Positions 1-7,597 of a stretch of 64,000 nucleotides of DNA are shown one piece after another. The DNA comes from GCA-2401155 sp045047085 (GTDB taxonomy: Bacteria; Pseudomonadota; Alphaproteobacteria; Rhizobiales; Rhizobiaceae). The stretch's first letter is position 1; every line of letters begins with the position of its first letter. The position numbers and the translations under genes were made by a program. Under the pieces are notes generated by a model that saw only the letters and a list, made by a program, of their open reading frames with translations, did not search any database and was not told the origin of the DNA. The DNA is taken from contig JASFYT010000077.1 in NCBI GenBank assembly GCA_045047085.1, positions 1-64,000 on the forward strand, written 5' to 3'.

Positions 1-1420
1 GCGGATGTTCACCGGGAAGGAATGTTGGGAGCAGCAAAGTATAGCCCCACACGCTGGCACCGCAAATCATACCAATGATCGCGCCACGGGCATTGGCATG
101 TTTCCAGAACATACCTCCAAAGAACGCCGGGCCTAATTGAGCGATCGCCACGAAGGATATCAGGCCAATCGAAGCAAGTGCCACGGTATTATCGGTGAGT
201 GAATAATAGAAATACGCTAAGGTCAGCACCCCGACAATGGCACCGCGCCGAATGTTTAAAATGGGGATCTCCATATTGCGCGTGCTGGTCTCTTCCGCCC
301 CTGCTTGCGAGCGCAAATAGATCGGCAAAATCAGATCGTTCGATATCATGATCGCCAGCGCAACACAGGCGACTACCACCATTGCCGTGCCTGCGGATAG
401 GCCTCCGATAAAGGCAAACAGACTGATAAAACTACTGGCCGAACTATCCGATTGAGACATCGGCAAAATAAGCACGAAATTATCAGCGCTGATGCTACCG
501 CCAAATTTGATCAACCCGGCAAGGGCAATCGGGATAACGAACAAATTGATGATCACCAGATAAAGCGGAAACAACCATCTGGCCCGGCGCAATTCCTGCT
601 CCGTATGGTTCTCCACTACGGCCACATGGAACTGGCGCGGCAATAGCAAAAACACAATCAGGCTCAGTGCCGTATAAACAAAGAACTGGCCCCAATTGAT
701 ACCATCAACCATTTTTTGAACATCGGAATTGTCTGATGCTTGAGAAAACAGATCGCCAAAACCATCAAAAATAACATAGACGGTGAAGAAGCCAACGCAG
801 ACAAAGGCCACCAGCTTAACGACGGATTCCATCGCAATTGCCAGCATCAAACCGTCCTGATGCTCGGTCGCATCCGCATGGCGCGTCCCAAATAATATAG
901 TAAAAAGCGCCAACACCACCGTAATCAGGATTGTGATATCGCTGAAGGGTAAAAGGTCCGGTGCCAGCCCATCGGATGAATGAGAGATCAAGGTGGTTAG
1001 CGAACTGGAGATCGCTTTGAGTTGCAACGCGATATAAGGAACCGTCCCAATCACCGCAATGACGGTTGCAACCGCTGCCACATGCATGCTCTTACCGTAT
1101 CGAGCACCCAAAAAATCAGCAACTGAAGTAATGCGTTGTTCTTTTGATAAGCGTACCACACGCTGCACAATTGGATAGCCGACGGTAATGACCAATATAG
1201 GCCCAAGATAAATAGCAAGAAAATTTATGCCGCTGGATACGGCCAGACCAACTGAACCAAAAAACGTCCAGGTGGTGCAGTAAATCGCTAGGCTGAGCGC
1301 ATAAATATTGGAACGCCCACGCCATTGTTTCATAACTTTGCGGTCGCCATAACTGGCCACTGCAAAAAGCAATGTCAGATAGACGAACGCAACAATGAGT
1401 ACAACCCAAGCCTGTATCAA
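1..1420 (-). CDS. Symporter-like N-terminal module of a probable CbrA-type hybrid sensor kinase (3' part outside window)
   Basis: The minus-strand frame is open from 1420 to the window edge, giving about 473 residues. It is a polytopic membrane protein of the sodium:solute symporter (SSS) fold, with more than ten hydrophobic segments. Near the N-terminus it has CTTWTFFGSVG, followed by EQRITSVADFLGARYGKS. In my knowledge of the family these are typical of the SSS module of CbrA-like hybrid histidine kinases rather than of PutP-type transporters. The kinase part would lie beyond position 1 and is not seen, so a stand-alone symporter remains possible. The start is TTG at 1418-1420: an in-frame TGA lies two codons upstream and an AAGGGGTGAG ribosome site precedes it. 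The gene diverges from mscL. Confidence 0.8.
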   Translation of the reverse strand, partial: MIQAWVVLIVAFVYLTLLFAVASYGDRKVMKQWRGRSNIYALSLAIYCTTWTFFGSVGLAVSSGINFLAIYLGPILVITVGYPIVQRVVRLSKEQRITSVADFLGARYGKSMHVAAVATVIAVIGTVPYIALQLKAISSSLTTLISHSSDGLAPDLLPFSDITILITVVLALFTILFGTRHADATEHQDGLMLAIAMESVVKLVAFVCVGFFTVYVIFDGFGDLFSQASDNSDVQKMVDGINWGQFFVYTALSLIVFLLLPRQFHVAVVENHTEQELRRARWLFPLYLVIINLFVIPIALAGLIKFGGSISADNFVLILPMSQSDSSASSFISLFAFIGGLSAGTAMVVVACVALAIMISNDLILPIYLRSQAGAEETSTRNMEIPILNIRRGAIVGVLTLAYFYYSLTDNTVALASIGLISFVAIAQLGPAFFGGMFWKHANARGAIIGMICGASVWGYTLLLPTFLPGEHP

Positions 1421-1507
1421 ATCTCACCCCTTGGTCTGTGACCAATACTATTGCGAGAATTCACCACATATCAGAGTGCTTTGTCCATGCTGCAATAGAA
1501 CTACATT

Positions 1508-1524
1508 CCACAATCTCATTGTGG
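1508..1524. promoter_or_regulatory. Perfect 7-3-7 palindrome between the sensor gene and mscL
   Basis: CCACAAT-CTC-ATTGTGG is a perfect dyad in the divergent intergenic region. It lies 88 bases before the TTG start of the sensor gene and 116 bases before mscL. No T-run follows, so it is more likely an operator than a terminator. The binding protein is unknown. Confidence 0.35.
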
Positions 1525-1639
1525 CTAAATCAGGTTCTCCCTTAACTTAGCGGAAATTCATGTGTATATGGACCATTCCACCGAAAGGGAAAGAATTGTT
1601 GGTGGGCAGATGAGATCATTCATGTAACGAGGAAACGCT

Positions 1640-2062
1640 ATGCTCAATGAATTCAAAACCTTTATTATGAAGGGCAATGTCATGGACATGGCCGTCGGTA
1701 TTATTATCGGTGGCGCCTTTACTGCAATTGTAAAATCTCTGGTTGGTGACGTGCTCATGCCGGTTATCGGCGCTGTTGTTGGAAATGCGGATTTCTCCAA
1801 CTATTTCGCACCATTGTCTCAAGGTGTAACTGCTTCAACGCTTGACGCGGCAAAAGAGCAGGGAGCGGTGTTGGCATATGGTAGCTTTATTACCGCTGTC
1901 ATAAATTTTTTGATCATCGCCTTTGTAATTTTCATGATTGTCAAATTCATCAATAGCCTCTCTGCTAAAGAAGAAGAGAAAAAAGCAGACGAGCCAGCAG
2001 CCCCTCCGGCACAGGAAGTACTGCTTGTTGAAATTCGTGATTTGCTAAGCAAGAAAAAGTAA
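1640..2062 (+). CDS. mscL: Large-conductance mechanosensitive channel MscL
   Basis: This 140-residue protein has the usual MscL length. The amphipathic N-terminus MLNEFKTFIMKGNVMDMAVG leads into transmembrane helix 1 (about residues 17-45), which contains the conserved VGIIIGGAFTAIVKSLVGD. A periplasmic loop, helix 2 (about 70-105) and a charged cytoplasmic tail ending EIRDLLSKKK follow. The homopentamer opens under membrane tension to release solutes on hypo-osmotic shock. A GAGGAAA ribosome site lies 6 bases before the ATG. The gene is monocistronic, divergent from the sensor gene and closed by a strong hairpin terminator. Confidence 0.97.
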   Translation: MLNEFKTFIMKGNVMDMAVGIIIGGAFTAIVKSLVGDVLMPVIGAVVGNADFSNYFAPLSQGVTASTLDAAKEQGAVLAYGSFITAVINFLIIAFVIFMIVKFINSLSAKEEEKKADEPAAPPAQEVLLVEIRDLLSKKK

Positions 2063-2090
2063 GCACAAATTTAAATACGACATAAAAAAA

Positions 2091-2120
2091 CCCCGGTGCG
2101 TCTGCATCGGGGTTGATTGT
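2091..2120. terminator. Bidirectional Rho-independent terminator between mscL and the transglycosylase gene
   Basis: CCCCGGTGC (2091-2099), loop GTCT, GCATCGGGG (2104-2112) form a 9-bp stem with one G-T type mismatch. On the plus strand T-rich sequence follows. On the minus strand seven T residues follow (the A-run at 2084-2090). It sits between two convergent genes and serves both. Confidence 0.9.
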
Positions 2121-2123
2121 TTT

Positions 2124-2942
2124 CTATTTTTTGCGTTCAAACTCTTGCGCTAATTTTGCGATGGTCTTTTGATAAACCGTAGCCCGGTTCCAGCTTTTCA
2201 GCACTTCATAATTATGGCTGCCTTCTTCCCATCCTTGTCCGCGTCGCCAGCCTTCGCCCTTAAACCATGCGGCAGTAGAAGCCAGAACATCAGGAACGGA
2301 ATTATAAAGATCGATGGTTTTATTGCCATCAAAGCTAACCGCATATTTCACAAACCGTGAAGGCAAAAATTGTGTCTGGCCAATTTCTCCTGCCCAGGCA
2401 CCAAGCATTTGACTTTTCTTAAGGTGCCCACGTTCCACAATGGTCAGAGCGCTAACAATTTCATTGGTAAAAAATTCCGTCCTGCGGCAATCGTAAGCCA
2501 GAGTGGCTAAAGACTGGAAGATCGGTTTTGATCCGCTGAAATGTCCAAAGGAAGTTTCCAGTCCCCATATAGTGATCAGCATTGAAGCAGGAACGCCATA
2601 TTTCTTTTCCACCCGGGCAAAGGTTTTGCGATAGCGCTTCATCTTTTTACGACCTATAGACACCATGCCTTGTGTTCGGCGTTTATAGAATTTCGCAAAG
2701 TTCTGTTTGAAGGATTTTTGGCCGCGATCAAGCCTGATCACTCTGGAGTTGTATTTCAGTCCCGAAAGTGAGCTGTTTACATTGGATTTTGAATAACCCT
2801 TGGCAATCATTTCTTTTTTAAATTGTGCCACCCATTTGTTAAATCCAGCACCCGTATTGCCGCATTTGGCAGCATAGGCGGGGGATGCCACAAAGGCGAT
2901 TACAGCAGCGAATAATACACCGCGCACTAATGAATTACGCAT
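2124..2942 (-). CDS. Secreted lytic murein transglycosylase, MltB (SLT_2) family
   Basis: The 272-residue precursor has a Sec signal peptide ending SPAYA (about residues 1-24). The rest matches the MltB-type transglycosylase domain, which cleaves the MurNAc-GlcNAc bond of peptidoglycan to form 1,6-anhydro products. The catalytic glutamate is in WGLETSFGHFSG. Further family marks are YDCRRTEFFTNE, the EIGQTQFLPSRF segment and STAAWFKGEGWRRGQGW near the end. There is no lipobox, so it should be soluble in the periplasm. It lacks the C-terminal peptidoglycan-binding domain many rhizobial relatives carry. An AAGGA ribosome site precedes the ATG. Confidence 0.92.
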   Translation of the reverse strand: MRNSLVRGVLFAAVIAFVASPAYAAKCGNTGAGFNKWVAQFKKEMIAKGYSKSNVNSSLSGLKYNSRVIRLDRGQKSFKQNFAKFYKRRTQGMVSIGRKKMKRYRKTFARVEKKYGVPASMLITIWGLETSFGHFSGSKPIFQSLATLAYDCRRTEFFTNEIVSALTIVERGHLKKSQMLGAWAGEIGQTQFLPSRFVKYAVSFDGNKTIDLYNSVPDVLASTAAWFKGEGWRRGQGWEEGSHNYEVLKSWNRATVYQKTIAKLAQEFERKK

Positions 2943-3088
2943 AATAGTCCTTCCAATTATTTGAGCAAAAGCCCCGAATCTTATGACCTAAAGTCAAAGA
3001 CTTTGTTTTTTTAACCCACACCATTCTGAAAACCAAATTTTTGTGCCAGTAATATGTTCAAAGTAAATTTAGAATCAGGAGTTAAGTT

Positions 3089-3688
3089 ATGTATACACTT
3101 ATCGGAAGCCCTAAATCCCGCGCATTTAGGGTCCTTTGGATGTTGGAAGAACTTGGCGTTGAATATGCGATTGAGGGAGTAGGACCGCGTTCTCCGGAAA
3201 TCTTGGCAATGAATCCATCGGGAAAATTGCCGGTTTTAAAGGATGATGACGATATCGTTATCGACAGTACAGCGATCATTCAGTATCTGGCCGACAAACA
3301 TAACAAATTTACTTATCCCGCGGCAACCATCGAGCGGGCACATCAGGATTCATTCACCTGTTTCGCGCTGGATGATCTGGACGGGATATTGTGGAATACA
3401 GCAAAACATTCATTTATCCTGCCGGAAGAATTGCGGGCATCTGGCGTCAAAACCGCCGCACAATATGATTTCGCCAATTCGCTGATCAATCTTGAAAAAC
3501 GCCTTGGCAACAACGAGTATATCATGGGTGATACATTCACTGTGCCCGATATAATCATCACCCATTGCTATGGCTGGGCCGCCAGTGCCAAATTCGACTG
3601 GCCCGATGGCAAGGTAAAAGAATATGTGGAAAGAGTTCGGCTACGGCCAGCTTTTGTCAGGGCGCATGAAATACGCACGGCATCTTAA
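3089..3688 (+). CDS. Glutathione S-transferase family protein
   Basis: This 199-residue cytosolic protein begins with a thioredoxin-like domain (about residues 1-78). GSPKSRAFRVLWMLEE supplies the likely activating serine or tyrosine near residues 2-10, NPSGKLPVL holds the cis-proline, and DSTAI is the equivalent of the glutathione-binding ESxAI motif. An all-helical C-terminal domain (about 85-199) contains FTVPDIIITHCYGWA. The substrate cannot be deduced. An AGGAG ribosome site precedes the ATG. The gene ends 9 bases before the PEP-mutase-family gene and is probably co-transcribed with it. Confidence 0.9.
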   Translation: MYTLIGSPKSRAFRVLWMLEELGVEYAIEGVGPRSPEILAMNPSGKLPVLKDDDDIVIDSTAIIQYLADKHNKFTYPAATIERAHQDSFTCFALDDLDGILWNTAKHSFILPEELRASGVKTAAQYDFANSLINLEKRLGNNEYIMGDTFTVPDIIITHCYGWAASAKFDWPDGKVKEYVERVRLRPAFVRAHEIRTAS

Positions 3689-3697
3689 CGGAGATTT

Positions 3698-4537
3698 ATG
3701 ATGACCAAAGATTTCGACACACTGGCAAAAGAATTCAAGGCAATGCATGTGCCTGGCAAGCCGTTCATACTGGCCAATGCCTGGGATTTGGGTTCTGCGC
3801 AAATGCTTACAGCGCTAGGTGCAAAAGCATTAGGTACGACATCTGCCGGATTTGCTTTTACACTCGGTCGCGATGATATGGGCGATGTTAGCCGCGAAGA
3901 AGCGATCTCTCATGCGCGGGATATGTTGATTGCTACTAATATTCCGGTTAGTGGGGATCTGGAAAACGGCTACGGCCATAACCCACAAGATGTTGCACAA
4001 ACCATTCGCGATGCAAGCGCTGCCGGGCTATCAGGTTGCAGCATTGAAGATACCAAATTGCCCGATCAAACACCCTATGATTTTGCCAAAGCGGTTGAAC
4101 GGGTTGAAGCAGCAGTCGATGCGGCTAAATCCCTCGATCAAGAATTCATGTTCGTTGCCCGCGCCGATGGTATTTTGACCGGGCAGTATGATACAAACGA
4201 AGCCATTCGCCGCTTGCAGGCGTTTGAAGCTGTCGGTGCCGATGGGCTCTACGCACCAATGCCACCCGATATGGATGAATTGAAACGAATATGCCTGTCG
4301 GTCGAAAAACCCGTCAACGTCCTGTGCGCTGGTCCCTTCACCAAATATACCATGGACGAATTTGCATCCGCAGGTGCCGCCCGCGTAAGCCTCGGTTCTG
4401 CGCTGGCCCGTGTCACCCATAAGGCAATTTTGGATTGTGCAGGTGCTATGTTCGGTTCCGGCGACATGTCACCTTTGCGAAACGGCGTTGGTTCAGACGT
4501 GATTGATCCGTTGTTGGTGCAGGGGAAAGCTGACTGA
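3698..4537 (+). CDS. Isocitrate lyase/PEP mutase superfamily protein
   Basis: This 279-residue TIM-barrel protein belongs to the phosphoenolpyruvate mutase/isocitrate lyase group. Visible marks are LANAWDLGSAQML, TTSAGFAFTLG, the metal-site region PVSGDLENGYG and SIEDTKLPD, then FVARADG. It lacks the KKCGH loop of classical isocitrate lyase, so C-C or C-P lyase chemistry on a small 2-oxo or hydroxy acid is likely but the substrate is open. The start is ATG 3698 or the adjacent ATG 3701, after a GGAG ribosome site. It follows the GST gene closely, which suggests a two-gene unit. Confidence 0.85.
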   Translation: MMTKDFDTLAKEFKAMHVPGKPFILANAWDLGSAQMLTALGAKALGTTSAGFAFTLGRDDMGDVSREEAISHARDMLIATNIPVSGDLENGYGHNPQDVAQTIRDASAAGLSGCSIEDTKLPDQTPYDFAKAVERVEAAVDAAKSLDQEFMFVARADGILTGQYDTNEAIRRLQAFEAVGADGLYAPMPPDMDELKRICLSVEKPVNVLCAGPFTKYTMDEFASAGAARVSLGSALARVTHKAILDCAGAMFGSGDMSPLRNGVGSDVIDPLLVQGKAD

Positions 4538-4616
4538 TTACATCATTGGTCAGCGGGTTTAGTCGAAACGGGAGAAAACCCAGCAAGTTGAATTTTCGGA
4601 TCATTCCCACATATTA

Positions 4617-4636
4617 TTAGTTGCACTTGCAACTAA
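4617..4636. promoter_or_regulatory. 20-bp perfect palindromic operator candidate upstream of the flavin monooxygenase gene
   Basis: TTAGTTGCA-CT-TGCAACTAA is a perfect 9-2-9 dyad 133 bases before the monooxygenase start. Its length and AT-flanked TTGCA/TGCAA core look like operators of MarR-family repressors, which often control catabolic hydroxylases. No regulator gene is adjacent in the window. Assignment to a family is inference. Confidence 0.5.
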
Positions 4637-4769
4637 ACTAAAATACGATGAAAGTTGCCTTTCCTCTTCCTTGGTATCATCTCAAAACCATGATCAATTC
4701 AAGTTCCCTCAACGAATGGCAATTTTTACAAACGACTTTGAGATACGGGAATAGCAGCAAGGCTAGACC

Positions 4770-6368
4770 ATGAGCAAAATCTTCGAAACCCCGCTATACG
4801 CTTACGAAAAATCACCCGATCAAAGCATGGAAAACCCTGCGCGCCATCCAGTGGTTGTTATTGGTGCTGGGCCGGTGGGACTTGCCGCTGCACTTGATCT
4901 GGCGCAGGCAGATATTCCGGTTTTGGTGGTGGATGACAATGACAAGGTAAGCTCCGGTTCTCGTGCTATTTGTTTTGCCAAGCGCCCGTTGGAAATTCTT
5001 GATCGCCTCGGTTGTGGTCAGGTGATGGTTGATAAGGGCGTGATCTGGAACACCGGAAAAGTCTTCTTCGATGAACATCAGGTTTTTCAGTTTGACTTGC
5101 AGCCAGAAGGTGCCCATCAGCGGCCGGCATTTATCAATCTGCAACAATATTATCTGGAACAATATCTGGTTGAACGCCTGAGAGAATTACAGGCTGAGGG
5201 AAAGCCGGTTGAAATTCGCGGACGCAACAAAGTCACTGCTCTGGAACAAACGAATGATCACGTATCACTTACATTGGAAACCCCGGACGGCCCTTATCAA
5301 ATCAACGCTGACTGGGTGATCGCCTGCGATGGTGCCAACTCACCTATTCGCTCAATGATGCAACTGGAATTCGATGGCAGGGTGTTTGAAGATAATTTCC
5401 TGATTGCTGATGTGGTGATGGAAGCTCAGTTTCCGGCCGAACGGTGGTTCTGGTTTGATCCCCCCTTTAACCGCAATCAGTCTGCCTTGCTTCATAAACA
5501 ACCCGACGGTGTCTGGCGTATTGATTTGCAGCTAGGTTGGGACATTGACAAGGAAAAAGAAAAGCGACCAGAAAATGTCATCCCCCGCTTGAAAGCAATG
5601 CTTGGTGATGATGCAAAATTCGAACTTGAATGGGTTTCAATTTACACATTCCAGTGTCGACGAATGGAAAAATTTCGTCATAACCGCGTTTTGTTTGCCG
5701 GCGATAGTGCTCATCAGGTTTCGCCCTTTGGCGCACGAGGGGCTAATTCCGGTTTTCAGGATACGGATAATTTATGTTGGAAACTAAAACTCGTGATTGA
5801 AGGCAAGGCTCCGGAAAATCTTCTTGATAGTTATGATATCGAAAGGGTCTATGGCGCAGAGGAAAATATCCTCAATTCCACTCGCTCAACAGATTTCATC
5901 ACGCCCAAAACCGATATCAGTCGCGTGTTTAGAGATGCCGTTCTTGACCTTTCCGCGAAATATGATTTTGCCCGCCCACTGGTAAATTCCGGCAGGCTTT
6001 CGGTGCCCTGCATCTATGATACTTCTCCTTTGAATGGCGAAAACGAAGACGGTTTCCCGGCAAAGCTTCGTCCTGGGGCATCCGCAATCGATGCACCATT
6101 ACAGGATGGTTGGTTATTGGGGAAACTGGGTGGATGTTTTCAAATACTAACCATCGATACTTATGCGCCCGACCATATTAACGTGGATGGCATTATGATT
6201 GAACGCATTGCACTCGACAAAACTGAATCACTGACCACTCATTATCTGGGCAGCAATGAAAGTGCAGTTTACCTGATGCGCCCGGACCAACACGTTGTGG
6301 CCCGATGGACGACATTTGATGAAGAAAAAATTCGTGACGCGCTCAACAGATCAATTGCCCGTATTTGA
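4770..6368 (+). CDS. FAD-dependent aromatic-type monooxygenase (PheA/TfdB/MhpA family)
   Basis: This 532-residue class A flavoprotein hydroxylase has the Rossmann motif GAGPVG at residues 32-37, the family DG motif in ACDGANSPIRS near residue 190, and the GD motif in LFAGDSAHQVSPFGARG near 310, followed by DTDNLCWKL. The C-terminal thioredoxin-like tail is present. Such enzymes use NAD(P)H and O2 to hydroxylate phenolic or related ring substrates; the closest general type is 3-(3-hydroxyphenyl)propionate hydroxylase. The substrate cannot be deduced. A 20-bp dyad lies upstream, and a DUF2783 gene follows after 21 bases, an association I know from other proteobacteria. Confidence 0.85.
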   Translation: MSKIFETPLYAYEKSPDQSMENPARHPVVVIGAGPVGLAAALDLAQADIPVLVVDDNDKVSSGSRAICFAKRPLEILDRLGCGQVMVDKGVIWNTGKVFFDEHQVFQFDLQPEGAHQRPAFINLQQYYLEQYLVERLRELQAEGKPVEIRGRNKVTALEQTNDHVSLTLETPDGPYQINADWVIACDGANSPIRSMMQLEFDGRVFEDNFLIADVVMEAQFPAERWFWFDPPFNRNQSALLHKQPDGVWRIDLQLGWDIDKEKEKRPENVIPRLKAMLGDDAKFELEWVSIYTFQCRRMEKFRHNRVLFAGDSAHQVSPFGARGANSGFQDTDNLCWKLKLVIEGKAPENLLDSYDIERVYGAEENILNSTRSTDFITPKTDISRVFRDAVLDLSAKYDFARPLVNSGRLSVPCIYDTSPLNGENEDGFPAKLRPGASAIDAPLQDGWLLGKLGGCFQILTIDTYAPDHINVDGIMIERIALDKTESLTTHYLGSNESAVYLMRPDQHVVARWTTFDEEKIRDALNRSIARI

Positions 6369-6389
6369 AGCCCATTTTTAAGGAAGCCC

Positions 6390-6590
6390 ATGCTGATCAC
6401 CAAACCTAATCTCTCCCCGCCAGATGATTTCTACGAAATCTTGCTGGCAGCCCACGAAAACCTCTCACAGGAACAAAGCGTTGCCTTCAACGCCCGGTTG
6501 ATCCTCGTTCTGGCCAATCATATTGGGGAAATGACCGTTCTTTCTGAGGCTTTGGATGTCGCAGGTGAAACTTCCAAACCTGCCGAATAA
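6390..6590 (+). CDS. DUF2783 small protein, partner of the monooxygenase
   Basis: This 66-residue soluble protein contains DFYEILLAAHENLS and NARLILVLANHIG, which match my recollection of DUF2783, a short domain commonly encoded next to FAD-dependent oxidoreductases. It has no signal peptide or membrane segment. An AAGGAA ribosome site precedes the ATG, and the gene lies 21 bases behind the monooxygenase gene, so the two are very likely one operon. Its biochemical role is unknown. A small regulatory or assembly partner of the flavoprotein is a guess. Confidence 0.75.
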   Translation: MLITKPNLSPPDDFYEILLAAHENLSQEQSVAFNARLILVLANHIGEMTVLSEALDVAGETSKPAE

Positions 6591-6688
6591 TCGGAAAAGC
6601 AAACCACTATACTTCTATTTTTAAATGGCCAGCTCCCGTTACATTTGATAGGTGAAGGCAGAAATAATTTCAGGGTGGGATCAAGCGC

Positions 6689-7594
6689 ATGACAGCAGAA
6701 CGAATTGACGGAAAAGAAGTCGCAGCATCCGTGGTGGCTATCGTTACTGAGGCTACAAAAAAACTGATTGCTGATACGGGTACGGTGCCCGGTATTGCAG
6801 TTGTTATCGTCGGCGAAGACCCTGCCAGTCAGGTTTATGTCCGCTCCAAAGGGAAGCGCGCCGAAGAGTGCGGCTTCCACTCAGTGACCCACAAAATGGA
6901 CGAGACTACTACCGAAGAAGACTTGCTTGCCATGGTCGTCAACCTGAATGAAGACGCCGCCATTCACGGTATTCTTGTACAATTGCCCCTGCCAAAACAC
7001 ATTGATGAGGGCAAAGTCATTCAAACCATCGCGCCGGAAAAAGACGTCGACGGATTTCATTTCATCAATGTGGGGAAATTGGGAACCGGCGAAACAGAAA
7101 CAGCCTTCGTCCCCTGCACACCGGCAGGCTGTTTGGTGCTAATCAAACGCGCTTTGGGTACTGATGATTTTTCAGGCTTGAATGCGGTAGTCGTTGGTCG
7201 TTCAAACATCGTTGGCAAACCTGTCGCCAATTTGTTGCTGGGTGCCAATGCAACCGTAACCATCGCCCATTCGCGTACCAAGGATTTGCCAGCAATCGCG
7301 CGCGCCGCCGATATTCTGGTTGCAGCGGTCGGTCGTCCTGAGATGATCAAGGCCGATTGGGTTAAGCCCGGTGCATGCGTCATTGACGTGGGTATCAACC
7401 GCATCGACGCGCCGGAAAAAGGCGAGGGGAAAACCCGCTTGGTCGGTGATGTTGCCTATGCTGAATGTGCAGAAGTGGCTGGTTCAATCACTCCGGTGCC
7501 CGGCGGTGTTGGTCCAATGACCATTGCATTGTTAATGGCCGCAACCCTTAGTAGCGCCTGCCGCGCTGCAGGTGTTACACCCCCAAGAATATAG
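6689..7594 (+). CDS. folD: Bifunctional methylenetetrahydrofolate dehydrogenase/methenyltetrahydrofolate cyclohydrolase FolD
   Basis: This 301-residue enzyme interconverts 5,10-methylene- and 10-formyl-tetrahydrofolate with NADP+. The catalytic lysine lies in YVRSKGKRAEECG (about residue 53). The folate site QLPLPKHID, the DVDGFH segment and the NADP-binding VVGRSNIVGKPVANLLL all appear in the expected order, and the terminal PVPGGVGPMTIA is conserved. Length and motifs are normal. A GGTGGGA ribosome-site-like stretch precedes the ATG. The gene is convergent with edd, with only three bases between the stop codons and no room for a separate terminator. Confidence 0.97.
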   Translation: MTAERIDGKEVAASVVAIVTEATKKLIADTGTVPGIAVVIVGEDPASQVYVRSKGKRAEECGFHSVTHKMDETTTEEDLLAMVVNLNEDAAIHGILVQLPLPKHIDEGKVIQTIAPEKDVDGFHFINVGKLGTGETETAFVPCTPAGCLVLIKRALGTDDFSGLNAVVVGRSNIVGKPVANLLLGANATVTIAHSRTKDLPAIARAADILVAAVGRPEMIKADWVKPGACVIDVGINRIDAPEKGEGKTRLVGDVAYAECAEVAGSITPVPGGVGPMTIALLMAATLSSACRAAGVTPPRI

Positions 7595-7597
7595 GAC

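Noticed and set aside
1116..1445. Minus-strand frame of 109 codons with many Cys and Trp
   Set aside because: It is the shifted frame of the symporter-like gene, whose TTG-started frame carries the conserved motifs.
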